64,000 nt of DNA, taken from NCBI RefSeq assembly GCF_017591425.1, contig NW_024467106.1:26030501-26094500 (forward strand), in the 5' to 3' direction. This document shows, one piece after another, positions 41,026 through 53,617 of the stretch. Source of the stretch: Ochotona curzoniae. Taxonomy: Eukaryota > Chordata > Mammalia > Lagomorpha > Ochotonidae. Below the pieces are notes generated by a model, which made no database searches, was not told the origin of the DNA, and saw only the letters and a program-made list of their open reading frames with translations. Numbering within the stretch: the stretch's first letter is position 1; every line of letters begins with the position of its first letter. Position numbers and translations under genes: made by a program.

Positions 41026-44000
41026 TTATTAAAATCAACAGTTGTAAACAAGGTCAGGGTTTGCAAAACAAAGGAGAGACACACAGGGTATTAAAATGCA
41101 TGGAAAGGAGTATATATCTCTATGATGTATGACAGTGCTCCTGCAGCAACATAAGCCTTCAGTGACAAATCAGGGAAGACTGCCAGGAACCATCGCGTGC
41201 TATGGCTCAAAATCCCTCCCAGCACATTCAAAGCAAATTGCTAACCTGGAAAACAGATGAGCACAAAGCAAGTTGCAATATCTGCTTCCACACAAAGGAA
41301 ATAACTACCAACAATTTCACTGGATGTGCTTCGGGGTTCTGGAAAGCTTTGGGAAACACCCTATCCACGTTCTTTTGGCTGACTGAGGTTTCTTAATTCT
41401 TCAAACCACAAATCATCAGGATAAGGCATATCGCCATGGTCACATTTGCAGTCTGTCCCCAAATTCCTTGCCTAGTAAGCGTGTGGTATCTAAAGGAAAC
41501 AGATCGCACCAGAATTGTAACAATGACGGGGCTTCTATGTGCCCTAAGAATTCATTCTTCTCACCTGCTCCCGTTTCTCACAGCACAACCAGCCAGGAGA
41601 TTCTCATAATTGTCACACACCTTAGTCAATTATTTGTCACCTTCGTTGAGCACCACGGTCACTCTGTTTGCTGCTGTGGAATACGGGCACTTGCTCTGTG
41701 CGTGTGCTGAGGTGAATGTAAAATGAAGCTGGCCCACGTCTACTCAGCAGTCATTGATTTAAAAAAATTCAAAACTGCTCCCTGATCATGAGTTACAGCT
41801 GTAGTTTCCTGTAATTAACATGCAAAAGGACTGCACTTTGGATGGGTAGCACCATGATTTCTTTACATTAGGCCTGAAAAGATTGATCTTCAGACAGATA
41901 TGGTGGTAGAGTTGGGCTCTGCTAGGATGAGAACTAAGACTTGACCTAAACTCTGGTAGGTCAGTGTTTCACCTGTGAATGACAAGAATAAACATCACCT
42001 GGCAGGGTTGCTGCATGTGCCAAAGCATGCAAGGTGCATAGGAGATCAAAGAACTAATGTGCTAATGTGTCAGCCAGAAAGAAGTTAGACACTGCTTTAC
42101 AAACACATTGCACTGTTCTGCTGATTGGGTTGCAGGTTATAATTCCTGTAATCACCAGGTATCCTGAATAATATTGTTTCTAAAAACAGAGTCTGTCCAT
42201 CAGAGAGAAATAGCCTTCCAGAATCTACCTAGACCTACAGTGACCACAGTTCATTTGTCTAAATCAGCCCCATCTCTCTATGCACAGGCATAACTGCACA
42301 CACTACTAGTTTAAACCCAGAAGTGTTTCTCTAGGAGATTCACCCAAGGATGGATTCTAATTCTGTCCTCTCGAGCCCAATGGAGAGGACGGGGTTGTGA
42401 TGGTATGAAGGAAGAACCAAGAGATTCCAGATAGAAGAGACCAGAAAGGTCCTCAAGGAGCTGTATTCTCTCCCAGGGTAGAGTTTATTAAGGCAAACGC
42501 GATGAGTGGCGGAGCCAATGGGTCCCCAGTCTTCGTTTGTGGATAACTTCACACTTACACCTATTGAAGATGGATATGATGACAACCAATGCCTTTGTTC
42601 AGCTTAAGAAGTGGAAAAGTCCCAGGATGGAAAGGGCAGATGGTAATTATTCTATCACTGGCAATCACTCGTCCATTCATACAGTAGCACCTATTGCCAA
42701 ACAACTGTGGATAGAAAGGTATGGATGACAGAAAGCTAACCTACCAAGCAAGCAAATCCAAGCCAATAGCAATACTGATTACATTCCCTTGAGGAACAAT
42801 AAACATGTGTTACAAAAAAACCAAAGACATGGATAAAGAACAATTGGCCAAGGAACTTGAAAAAATTAAGACACTTGAATGTTGTCACTGTCTTAAAAGT
42901 ACAAAGGCTGATGTGAGCCATTCCATCCAAGTCAACAACCTCGCGCAGTCAGTTCCACCGGTTGCTACAGCTAGGGCGAAGGCCAGGATGAAAAATAAGC
43001 TGTGAGAGATTTGTATTCTCTTTCTCACACTTGGCAGCTGATGACATTTTATTACTGAACATATGAAAACATTTTCTTCTTGGAAGCATGAGTGAGAGGT
43101 TGGAACAGCACTTCAGGCTTTGTGATGTGAGACTTACATGAGTCGCAAGAGCGAACTCAGGCTTTAGCCAGTAAGCTGAAGCGCCATCAAGTACAAGCTA
43201 CACACAGGGAGGAGCATCTCTTATCTGCTGTTATTTTTTCACGGCAGTGAGTAACTGAGGTTAAATGACCATAAAACAAGAGATAGAGTGGGAAGGAAGA
43301 ATAAGAAGCAGATAGCAGATTATTCCAGAGTCCTGACTCAATGAATTCTCTAAGCAGGGAAAAGGACCTAAATCCTGCAGAGTTTATATCCAGTTGACCA
43401 AGGCCTTCAGCCGTCTACAGAAAGCAAAAGGCAAAATACTAAACACAAAAAGCAAAATACTAAATTTGTCTTTTCTTCACATGCTCACTAAAGTTTCTAG
43501 TTTCCAATAGATATTCCTATTTCAAGATTTCCAGGGTGTCAGCTCCTTCTTGGTTTTCTTGGTGGCCCTTGGTATTTCAATACCTCCAGAGGGAGGATGG
43601 GCCATGAGTGGCAGCCCTCTGCTGCCCCCTGCTGATCACAGCTGATGGACAGGGTGTGCTCTTCAGCTCTGGGCTCTGCAAGGTAAAGTGGCTTACTCTA
43701 AACATCTCCCAGGAGATCCGGTAGATTTGCACAATACCAAAACAACTTGCTGCCCTGGAACACAACGATACTATATTCCAGGAGAAAACTTCATTGCTAA
43801 AGGTCTCATCCAAGTTTGTCATGCAAAGAGGTGATAGCAACTATCATTCATCAAACATACATTTAATATTATGGGCCAATAATATGGTAAGTATGAGGGG
43901 GGAAAAAAAGTGAAAAGGATAGAGAAAATGAATTCAGGAATGCCTTCATTACTGCAATCCCAATTACGGATGACCCATTCCCAGGAGCCCAATTCTAGCA

Positions 44001-44739
44001 CAGGAGAAAAGAAATTTGCTACCTGAGTTCCAAGTCCAGGCCCTTCAAGGATTTTCATTTACAAACTTCTCATCCAAAACTGACGTTGCCTGCCATGTCT
44101 TTGTTCTTTCTTATGGACAACATAAAAGTCTATAATACACACCTTTCCTTCAATGAGTATCACAATTATAAAGAGAAAATAATAACAAATGAAATTAAAT
44201 AGAAATCAGGATTGGCAAGAGACAAGGTGTGTGGAATCAAAGAAAAAAAAAAAAAACATTTACTAAGGGTGACCTTCTAAAAACGGAAACCACCACTGGG
44301 TCTCCTGTGTTTCATTTACTCCTTTTTCTGCTAGCTCTTGTTTCATTTACTAAGCTCTTTCTTTCAGTGTTTCCAGAAAGTCAAACTGAGTCTCTTGGAT
44401 GTGACTCCAAATGCCTTCAATTAGAAAATTATGATTTTCTTTTCTTCCCTGAACTCAATTCCCAAGATCTCCAAACTTCAACCTGGCAACACCTGAGTCT
44501 CATCTATAATGCCACATATGAAACCTTAACCATGATTACCAGCAATAGATTAGGACCTGTGTTAGCTTTCTGTTCATCTGTGTCCTTGACTGTTGGTAGA
44601 TCATCAAAGCTAGAGTGACACTGTATCTTGGATAATTTCTCAAAACTAAAGCTCTAACCTTTTTTGGAAATTGGATTTTATTTTATTTCACCGATGGATT
44701 GCCATCTGGATTACATGTGTGCAGTGGCAGGATGTTGGA
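41026..44739. other. Unique non-coding sequence
   Basis: No gene established. The plus-strand open frame 44229-44618 (129 codons) begins with a Lys-rich stretch caused by an A run and a following hydrophobic segment, and shows no recognised domain. The frame 42805-43005 (66 codons) contains a two-cysteine ECCHCLK motif, but no known family. No interspersed repeat is identifiable by eye. Confidence 0.4.
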
Positions 44740-44830
44740 ACTGTAAGCAGAGCCAGAACTTGAACCCAGGCACTCCAAACTGGGACACAGGTATCTCAAA
44801 TGGTATATTAACTTGTAGGAGAAACACTCC
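44740..44830 (-). repeat. C-SINE head fragment, antisense
   Basis: GTAAGCAGAGCCAGAACTTG, AACCCAGGCACTCCAAACTG and GGGACACAGGTATCTCAAAT are the antisense of the SINE head region around the B box ('cagagccgggactcgaacccaggcactccgatatgggac'). Confidence 0.65.
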
Positions 44831-46599
44831 CCTCCCATAGCCTGCCTGCACTCTTTAGGCATAGCTCTTCTGCTTGTCCACCGTATAGACAGTAAGTACT
44901 CCACAGCACTGACTGTATTGTCTACATGATACTGACATTTGGCAAGAGAGCCACAGTTTACTCAATCACAAAGTGGCCTCAAAGTTTTGCTCTTCTCTAT
45001 AAACTCCCTCTGCATGCTATGGAAAATTGGAAGGATCAGAATAGAGTGCAAATTGCACTATTCCATAATGAGAGTGATAGTGGGACTCAGGGTAAAGTGA
45101 CTGCCTTAACCAAGAGTGACTCTTACTGCTGCTGTTCTTGTTGCTATTGCTAATTCTCCTAGTTGAATCTGGAGGAATTCTTTAAGCATAACGAAAGCAA
45201 GAAATCCTCTTCCTTAAGATGTGAGGCAGCCAAGTGTGCATTTAAGCTATATAATAAAGAGCATAATGCACACATACCATATGGTATGACAGGTTTTAAG
45301 TAACGTTTGCTTAAAAGGCTATTATGCAATGTGGTTCTTGTATATTTCTCACATCCATGATTTTTTTTTTTTTTGAAGCTTGATTCATTTCCCTCTCTTA
45401 TATTCCTGGAGGGAGAAAAAGAGAGTCCTTTGAGTCTCAACTGGCAATTAAAATTCTGAAAAGTGAAATTCTAAAAGCATGATGAGAGCACATCTGTTGC
45501 ATTCATCACTGCAGCCTCCGCTCTGTGCTAGGCGCTCAATAAACTGCGTACTTTGAAATCAGCCATCACTCCCGCAACTCCCAACAGCTCCCCAGTAGGC
45601 TGTATAATGCAGCTTGTCAATGCTCTGTGCAAATCAGCTGAGAGCACAGATCTGTGTAAACGTTTAGGCTGCCTCTTTGCCTAAACATTCCTGAAGCATC
45701 ATTTGGAAAGAAGAAAAGACATTTTCCAGGGGGAAACCAAGCGCTTTGTTTCACTGGGATTTTGCCTTGGATGTGGAATGATGTTGTAAATGCATGTTCT
45801 TCCCATGTTGCGGAGATTGGAAGGAACACAACAAGACAGCAAAACACAACGCAGGCGGACCCTGCACTGCAGCTCTCTTACCTGGAGAGCTGCTTCTGGT
45901 GCTGCAGGGCACAGACTTCTCTGAGACATAATTAGCCACAAGAGGTAACAGAATAAAAAAGAGACTCTGCCACCTCTGACTCAGTTCACCCAAAGCAGAA
46001 AATTAGTAAATGAGACCTAGCTCTCCCCTACGGGGAAGCATGTTTAGCAACATCCACCTCCTGTGCTCTTGAACAAATTCAGGAAAACAGCAACTCCTCA
46101 CTGGCCATTCAAGTCTTTGTTAAATGTAGCAGTTTGTATCGAGAGGAAGACGTGTGTAATAAGCAAGAGGGTCTGTCCTGCAAGTCCCACTCACCTTTCT
46201 CATCCTGTCCCGGGTCCCCAGGGGCTGACCTGTAATGGATCACCTCAGCTTCGTTGCTCTCTTGCTTCCAGATGGAAAGCATGAGCAGGGAACTGAGGGA
46301 GGGAGGTCTGGTATCCCCACCCAGCCTCCCTCCCTGAACGACTGTTTTAGGCCAGGTACATTCATCACCCAAAGGATGCAAGTCTTATTTGGATGATGTG
46401 CCCCTCCATCCCTACCCCTACATAGCCACATTTCCTGACGTTTTCCATGTTTACAGTCTCCTTCAATCTGCCGAATCTGAACGTGCTATCTAGTTGACTC
46501 TGGAGGAATTCAATTGGATAGTTCAGTTGTTATCTGTATGCTGCTGAAATCTTACCTGATACACAATATGTGACTTTATGATTTAGCACATTGCTTGAA
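44831..46599. other. Unique non-coding sequence
   Basis: No gene or clear repeat. At about 45,520-45,555 TCTGTGCTAGGCGCTCAATA resembles the 3' tip of MIR or L2. The adjoining 45,570-45,760 is complex sequence of balanced composition and a reasonable place to look for a conserved regulatory element, but nothing in one sequence proves it. Confidence 0.4.
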
Positions 46600-46730
46600 C
46601 TCCCCATGTCTCTGGCTGCTCACCTACACTGGGGGTGGTAGTAGTACCTAGGTCACAGTGGGATGTGAGGATTAAATAAAATACTTAACGTAGTTGAACA
46701 GTGCCCAAAAAATATCAACTTCTGTTAGGA
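46600..46730 (+). repeat. MIR fragment, sense
   Basis: GGTGGTAGTAGTACCTAGGT, ATGTGAGGATTAAATAAAAT, ACTTAACGTAGTTGAACAGT and GCCCAAAAAATATCAA match sense MIR 3' half ('aatagtacctacctcatagg..gtgaggattaaatgag..gcttagaacagtgcctgg'). Confidence 0.7.
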
Positions 46731-47839
46731 CAGAAGTTCAGAAAGATTCCTCCTAGTTAGCCTCAAATTAGCCACACTGTTTCACAGCCATTCTTTCATT
46801 ACAAAGGTAAATAACTGTATATGCATGTTATATACGCATATTTTTTTGGCTAGGCTCCTAAATGCAAACTGAGCTATTCATGTATTCTTTTGTCTAATCC
46901 AAAGCTACATGTTGGTCAGATAGGAAACTCAAATAGGAAGTCAGGTAATCTGGAAGGGAAGATTTTAATCCAGAGAGGTCAGCATGGTTTCATGTGATGC
47001 GACAACTCTGATTGATTTGGCAGTAACTGTCAAGGAGGTGTTGAGATGGAATCAGGGTGGAGGAATGCTGTGATTTATGAATAATGCCGGCCACGTGTAC
47101 ACAAGCTGGAGTGCAGGCGTCAGTATCCCTGTTCTGTCTGGTGGTCCACTGCATGTTTCCAAACAATCAAGGAACCAGACTGCAGCAATTGATGAAGTGC
47201 ATGCTGTACTGGACACCCTTCTCAGGTAAGGTAGAAGACACAGAAGGTTAGACAGAGTCCATTTCTGTCTTCTGGCAGTTTATAATGCAGTGAGAAAGAC
47301 AGCCATGAGATCAAGCTGTGCCCAACTGAGAAAAGGACCTTGCTGTTGATCTTATACACAGTCATCTTGCTAACCTCTGGAGTTACAAAAGACATCAGAG
47401 CCATTCTGATAGATACATGCTGTGAAAGGGACCAAGAATTTCAATACAATATTACAGTAAAAGGAGTTCCCAGGAAATTTCAGTGAAAGAATGGGGTTTC
47501 CCTCTCCATGAAAATTTCCGGGTCAGAAGACAGGAAGCTTTCGTAAGAATCTGCTTGATAACCTCTCTCTAACACCAAAGTCAAACAATCCCTTACTGAT
47601 CAACACAGCCACCTTTGGACACTAAACTTAGTTATGTCTCAATTCAGAACTTACATACCCAACTCAATGTTTAGGGAACTGGGCATCAAATTCACGCTAA
47701 GAATGAATACCTTAGTTCTACAAAACAAGAATTCTTGAGGCCAAATCATTACCCATCCTAGCTACTGTTTATTTGCCTTGCTTCCAGTACTTCACTCCTA
47801 ATTCCATATCACAGGCATCTATATTGTTTTCAACTGAAC
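46731..47839. other. Unassigned sequence
   Basis: Nothing recognisable. Confidence 0.4.
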
Positions 47840-48020
47840 TCTCCTTGTTTTCACTCATTCATAGTCAGTTTATTAATGCAACATATATTGAGCATCTGCA
47901 GATGAAAATGACTGCACTGGACACTACTGATCAACCAAGACGCATTCCTTATCTCCAGTGGGCCCTAATGGAGATTGCAGACATCATGTACAAATAATTC
48001 CATATTATAATAAACACAAG
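47840..48020 (-). repeat. L2 LINE 3' end, antisense
   Basis: TCACTCATTCATAGTCAGTT, ACATATATTGAGCATCTGCA, GCACTGGACACTACTGATCA, TTATCTCCAGTGGGCCC and TAATGGAGATTGCAGACATC correspond to antisense L2 ('cattcattcattcaacaaatatttattgagc..ggcactggggatacag..ctcatggagctta'). Confidence 0.55.
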
Positions 48021-48029
48021 AAGCAGATA

Positions 48030-48355
48030 CTGGGCTAACACAGACTGTAAGTGGAACTGAGGAAGATTATCTCTAAATTAAAAGATATACCATATATTCC
48101 AGGCATTCCTCTCCTGGGAAATGGGAATTAAGTTATTTGTACCCCATACTCACTGTATCTCAATTCACAATAGCTAAGACATGGAATAAACATTGATGCC
48201 CACCAACTAATGACTGGATAATGTGATACACTACACGAAAATGTGATACAATACACATACACACACTGTGGAGTACCACTCAGCCATAAAAGGAATGAAA
48301 TCTTATCTTTTGCAGACAAATGGAGGCAATTGAAAACTTTTATGCTTAATAAAAG
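48030..48355 (+). mobile_element. LINE-1 ORF2 3' end fragment, sense, decayed
   Basis: CCAGGCATTCCTCTCCTGGG, TCAATTCACAATAGCTAAGA, CATGGAATAAACATTGATGC, CTGTGGAGTACCACTCAGCC, ATAAAAGGAATGAAATCTTA and TTGCAGACAAATGGAGGCAA follow the last ~300 bp of L1 ORF2. The frame is broken. It abuts an antisense L2 upstream and a GC-rich unclassified patch downstream, which might be this element's 3' UTR. Confidence 0.8.
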
Positions 48356-49039
48356 AAACAACTCTTTGCCTTCTTAATGTTTTCAATATTATATTCTCAT
48401 ATTCCTGTCTGCCTTTCTGGGATGCCTCCACTGCCCTTTACAAGATCTCCCACCATTGTCTTTGTGTTTCCCGCTGCCATCTCCCCTATTCCGCAGCTGG
48501 GCCTAATCCCCAAAGAGGCCACCTACAGGCTCCAGGCCATCCTCGCTGGCCACAGGTCCATTCACCTACAGCTCTGCAGAGGTTTCTCCAGGATTCTGGC
48601 ACATCATCAAAAGGGCGCTGCAGACTCCCACATCTTCTGAAACATGTATATCAGCTGTTAACAGTTTCTCATGAAAAAAATGCAGTTGTCCGTCAACAGT
48701 GAAGAAGTTTTGCTGGTTATTTTGTTTGCTTTTTCCCCATTTAGTTTTTACATGTAAACAAGCTTCAGTGGGCAGCAAAAAATTAAGTCTGAATATTTTT
48801 TCCTTTCTTAACAGGACCTTTTCCCCTAACCATATTCAATACTGTAATACTTAAGAAATTGTAAAGAAAATCCCACTAGGTATGCAAATTATGATTCCAT
48901 AGGTACATCTGAATTTTTATTTGTAAATCCATGAGGATAATAAATGTTGCAGTTCATTTTATGAAGCATTCATTTCTGGCACAAAAATTAAAAACATAAA
49001 TTGTACTCATTGCACCCTCATTTCCTTTTAGCTTTTTTT
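48356..49039. other. GC-rich unclassified patch and AT-rich remainder
   Basis: 48,400-48,640 is much richer in G+C than its flanks and is open on the plus strand for 87 codons (48377-48640). I cannot match it to a protein. Because it follows directly after a sense L1 ORF2 end, it may be the 3' UTR of an L1 subfamily. The rest, 48,650-49,039, is AT-rich without recognisable content. Confidence 0.4.
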
Positions 49040-49316
49040 TTTTTAACTTTGTTTGAGCAGGCAGGAAGAGAGATAGAGGGAGAGGAAAGAGAGGAGAGAG
49101 AGCGAGCAAGTAGGCTCTCAGCTAATGTATTCTGAATACCGGAAACTGGGTCAGTCAAGGTCTCCCATGTGGGTAGCAAAAGTCCAAGTACTTGAAGCAT
49201 CACTACTGTCTCCCAGGTCTCCGTCAGCAGGAAGCCGAAATCATGTGCCACGGCCAGGCATCAAACCACGTAGTCTTAATACAGGATGTAACATCTCAAC
49301 CACTAAGCTAAACACT
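49040..49316 (-). repeat. C-SINE, older subfamily, antisense
   Basis: A T run and purine-rich block (GAGAGAGATAGAGGGAGAGG) are followed by CAGTCAAGGTCTCCCATGTG, AAAGTCCAAGTACTTGAAGC, ATCACTACTGTCTCCCAGG, CAGCAGGAAGCCGAAATCAT and ATCTCAACCACTAAGCTAAA. It belongs to the older, TC-rich-tailed C-SINE type. Confidence 0.85.
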
Positions 49317-51284
49317 TATCTTCCTACTCGTTTCTTTAAAGAACAAATTGCACTTAAAGAATATGAGGGCATAAACGTTCAAAATCATTGATCTAACTTC
49401 CTTGGTAGATTCTAGGGGTTTGTTTTGATATGGTTTGGGTAAATCAAAGCTAGCCTTCAGGGTTCTAAACATAGGAAGCTTTGCCTTGGAGGTTCCTACA
49501 ACATCCTCCAGAGAGAGAAAAGAGCAAAGTGTGTAAGGATTCAGCAAGAGAAAGAGATTTTTGAAATTACTTTATTGTCCTACTCAACTTCGTGAAGTTG
49601 AATGCCTGTAGTTGAAAGGAGAAGCTATGGTTGGCCAAGCCCCTGCAGCAGTCCAAACCAGAGCTCTCAGGCTTTTTTTTTTTTTTTCATATCTCTAAAA
49701 GAGAATTTTAAAAAATGGAGGAAAGTATTTGTTTTTCCCACTCCACATCACATTCACTGCTAATATCCAAGTATCGGAGGCAGAGCTCTGAAGAGTCAAG
49801 TCACTTTGTGCTTCACACCAGACTTCTTTCTGCTGGTTTATTTCCATAAAAATGGTAAACAGGCATGCATTACCACCTGGCATTTGACAGTGCAAAGAGG
49901 AATCTTTAACACACCTGCTCAGATGGTCTACAGCGAGACAGCTGCCTGAACCACTGCCATCTCAATCTAGAGGAGTCCAAGTACACTCCCATCATTCCTC
50001 TTTCCCACATTTCCCTTGGCTTGTGAAGCAGCATGTGGGAAGCTGCCAAGCTCTGTTGTGTGCTACGGAGGGTAACCCAGGAACAACACACAGATTCTGC
50101 GTGTCGAGGGGAATTCTACACGATGGTGAGGGAGGCAAGGGTGGCAGTGTTGAGGATGATTAAATGCAATGATTAAATGCAGAAAAGGATAGCTTGACTC
50201 AAATTACTGCTAACAACACTGTCGCACTTTGAGCTGTGCATCTGGGTTACAGTTAGATGGGAACATCAGCCAAATGCCTAACTTCCAAAGTTGCCTCCTG
50301 TTGGTATATAAACATAGTACCAGCAACTAAGGACAATATCTGTGTGCAGTCATAACTACATGGTGTTCATGAAGGTGGGCTTCCATTCCTCACTGCGTTT
50401 CCCTCTCAACTCGAGACAGAGGCGGGGGTGTTGCATTAGGAAATAATACTGATCATAATATTAATTAATAATATTAATGAACCCATTGCATGTTAAAATA
50501 AAAACACATTATGCAAAACAGTTATACTTTCCAAAACAGAAAACAATACTTACATTAGTACCCTTAAATTGTTGCATGCTTCTTTCATGCCTCGTAAACA
50601 AGAGAGCTCAAGTCTCCTGTTTACTTCCATGCTCAATCTGTTGTGATATTATATGTCATGTAAGTAAACACACAGAACATATGTGAGAGAATAAGAGTAA
50701 AAAGATTACATACTAGTATACGTATAAACTATTTTGATTTAGGGAACTTCAAAATGGTCTTGTGTATCTCCCAACTATACCATGACAATTTCTGAATTAA
50801 AGATTTATGATGCAGAGGCATAATTTGTGTATGTATACATGTAGAGAAAAGTATTAAGATATTGGTATTTGTCGTAGTGCATTGATTACGGTGCACACTT
50901 TTGTCACTCCATAAAGAGATGACCAGCTCTCAGTGGAAAGCAGCATTAGTGATCAGGTAATTCTTCTGAAGACAGAATATCTGCAATAATCAAAGAATTC
51001 ATATCTCGACTGGGCTTTTCAAACATGGGATGCATTTAACACCATAGTTAGCTCATTTCTAATCTTTACTATGATCCAGATGTTCCAGTAGAGCTCACTA
51101 AATAACCCAAAAGCTGGCCCGAAGACACACATTCAATGAAGGGATTCTCAAAATTCCTGCCGAAGGTTCAGTGAAGTACAAGCAGTCATATGCGTGTATT
51201 TCTTAAGGCTTGATGTGCTTGAATATGATCTTCTACACAAAGGAGAATAATAAAATCCCAAATACAGACTTTTCAAAATGTAGG
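49317..51284. other. Unique non-coding sequence
   Basis: No gene or recognised repeat. A near-palindrome TCAACTTCGTGAAGTTGA lies at about 49,585-49,602, and an AT-only stretch at 50,450-50,480. Confidence 0.4.
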
Positions 51285-51405
51285 CCGATCTATATTCAAA
51301 TTTTATTCCACTGCTGTTTAACTAAATGACTTTGGGTAAATCACTACTAACTATAGCATTCTCAGTTACAGAGTTGGGAAATAATAGCCTTACCTGAAAG
51401 CTGCA
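51285..51405 (+). repeat. MIR fragment, sense
   Basis: GATCTATATTCAAATTTTAT, CACTGCTGTTTAACTAAATG, ACTTTGGGTAAATCACTACT and GTTGGGAAATAATAGCC follow sense MIR ('ggttcgaatcctggctctgccacttac..gaccttgggcaagttac..aatgggataatag'). Confidence 0.65.
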
Positions 51406-51735
51406 CCAGTGCCTTAATACTCCTAAATTTGAATGATAAAGAACTTGAGAAACAACTGCCTATGACTCAATACATTTGAAATATGGTCACATGGTTCATT
51501 AATAAGAATGGATGGTTTCTGATGGACTTCCTTCAAGCTTATTTTATCTCAAACATTATTAGACAATACATGCATCTTTATAATAGAAGAAATTTTTAGT
51601 GGTTGAAAGCAATGATGATCTTCAAGCAGGTGAGAAGAGTCCAAGTGTGACTCATAGGCAGGCAACTCAAACAATATTTAGAAATGCAATCCTAGATTTT
51701 TTTTACTATTAGAAAAAAACAAGTAATTAACATAC
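51406..51735. other. Unassigned sequence
   Basis: AT-rich, nothing recognisable. Confidence 0.4.
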
Positions 51736-51751
51736 AAAGGTTAATTTTTTT

Positions 51752-52079
51752 CTTAAAGATTTATTTATTCATAAAGATTTATTTATTTATGTGTATTATT
51801 TATACACAGAGATGAGGAGAGACAGAGAGGAAGATCGTCACTCCCCAAGTGACTGCAACATCCAGTGCTGTGCCAATCCAAAGCCAGGAGCCCAGATCCT
51901 CCAGGTCTCCCATGCAGGTGCAGGACCCCAAAGCTTTGGGCCGTCCTCAACTGCTTTCCCAGGCCACAAGCAGGGAGCTGGATGGGAAGCGGGGCCACCA
52001 GGATTAGAACCTGTGCCCATATAGGAACCCAGCGCTTTCAAGATGAGGACTTCAGCTGCCAAGCCACTGCACCGGGACC
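51752..52079 (-). repeat. Full-length C-SINE, antisense, with target duplications
   Basis: It opens with a duplicated antisense tail (AAAGATTTATTTATTCATAA, then AAGATTTATTTATTTATG). It then has GATGAGGAGAGACAGAGAGG, TCACTCCCCAAGTGACTGC, AAAGCCAGGAGCCCAGATCC, CAGGTCTCCCATGCAGGTGC, GGCCACAAGCAGGGAGCTGG and GCCACTGCACCGGGACC. Flanking repeats are AAAGGTTAATTTTT (51736-51749) and AAAGCTTAATTTTT (52080-52093). Confidence 0.94.
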
Positions 52080-52093
52080 AAAGCTTAATTTTT

Positions 52094-52889
52094 ATTCCTC
52101 TCTAAGATTCAGCTTTTAATACACTAGGTCTTCTTACTCTGCCATTGAAACGTTGAAAAGGGAGATGAAATTGTTTTGCAATGCAAAATAGTCATTATTA
52201 GCCCAAAGATGAGATTTTCTCATCTTAGTTTCATGTGTGATATACCTAAGTCAAAACCTTTACTCTTTCCACATTGTTGGATGTCCTAAATTTAGCCAGG
52301 GATCCAATAACCTTTTTTTAAAAATTAATTTCACAATTCAAAATTTGTATATGTAAATGTCTACAAAGTGACCTTCATCAAGGAAGCAACGAGTTACCTG
52401 ACCAGGTACAATAAAAGAAAAAGAAATCATCAGTCAACACATTTTTCCCAGATTCATAACTTGCATTTTCTTACAACATGCCAAGACCCAAGTAATCACT
52501 GGTACTAGTGGTGGGTTTAGGGTAACAATTCATGATGAGTCATTTGTGGAAGATACTCTTTCTGTAGTGCAGGCTTCTTCATGGGCTGAAGAGGAGGGAG
52601 GAGAAACAATTTCTGGTGAGCTATTTTTGGTGCACTTGCATTTTTATTGGGGTGGTTATGCTTTCTTAATCATATTTTTTGTCTTGATTATGCAATATAT
52701 ATTTAGAAATTAGAAAATAAATCCTTCTTCCAAGTCGATATTTATGCTTTCAGTATCTACTGAGTGCATCAGCATAGGATGAAAGGATTTAACTCAACAT
52801 CCAGCAACTTTATAATTTTGCCAGGATGTTATCACTGTTGTCATATTTGTTTATTTGGATACTTACTTGTACCAGGTACTTTCCATGGC
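52094..52889. other. Unassigned sequence
   Basis: Nothing recognisable. Confidence 0.4.
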
Positions 52890-53005
52890 TTGTATCTTTA
52901 AATATGTATACCTAAAACTCTGAGGGTCCACTATTAAACTTACTTTATGTGAAATTGATACTTCAAGGAATTGAGTAAACTTCCCATGGTCAAGGAACTA
53001 GCAGC
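52890..53005 (-). repeat. Possible MIR, antisense
   Basis: TAAACTTACTTTATGTGAAA, TTGATACTTCAAGGAATTG, AGTAAACTTCCCATGGTCAA and GGAACTAGCAGCATTTATAT resemble the antisense MIR core. Confidence 0.45.
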
Positions 53006-53579
53006 ATTTATATCCTGAAAACATTGTTCCAAGGTATACGGGACATCTGTGTGCAAAGTCCAAGTTAGCTAAGTAATACAGAAATAAATATAAGTCAGAT
53101 CTTAGCTTCTAACAGAGCTTGCTGTTTCATGAGGCCACTATCTTCTTGGTAACTCTACTCCATTCCTCTTTTCTGTATCCTCGTCAAATGTTGGATCAGC
53201 TTTGGGCCTCCCCATCTCCAGTGTTGTTCTCCATTCTTCTCACTATGCCGCTCCCAAAGTTTAGCAGTCACTGACAAATCCAACTTTGTATATTCAGCCT
53301 GAACTGAGCCTTGAACTCCAGACTCACATTCCCATAGTGTCTCTGACATAGAAGCATCATCCTTCTAATCCATCCACCTTTCATCAGTCACTCACTTTAA
53401 CAGTCACAATGCATCACTGGTGCATGGATCCACAGTCCTGCTGATTTGCTCCTTTGAAAACAGTTCCTCATTTTATCCTTTACATTAAATTGCTTTTTTT
53501 TTTATCATTTAAGACCTCATCATTTGGCATAAACAGATGTTACAGATTTCCTATGCCATCTAATCTATTTTCCACTAAG
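53006..53579. other. Unassigned sequence
   Basis: Nothing recognisable. Confidence 0.4.
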
Positions 53580-53616
53580 CATATATATATATGTATACAT
53601 ATATATATATATATAG
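53580..53616. repeat. (TA)n microsatellite
   Basis: CATATATATATATGTATACA followed by a second TATATA run to 53616. Confidence 0.95.
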
Positions 53617-53617
53617 C

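Noticed and set aside
42805..43005. 66-codon frame with ECCHCLK motif, considered as a zinc-binding peptide or processed pseudogene
   Set aside because: It has only one Cys pair, no second pair at suitable spacing, no poly-A tail or target repeats, and no family match.
44229..44618. Plus-strand open frame of 129 codons with Lys-rich start and hydrophobic segment
   Set aside because: The Lys run is a poly-A artefact, and the remainder matches no family I know.
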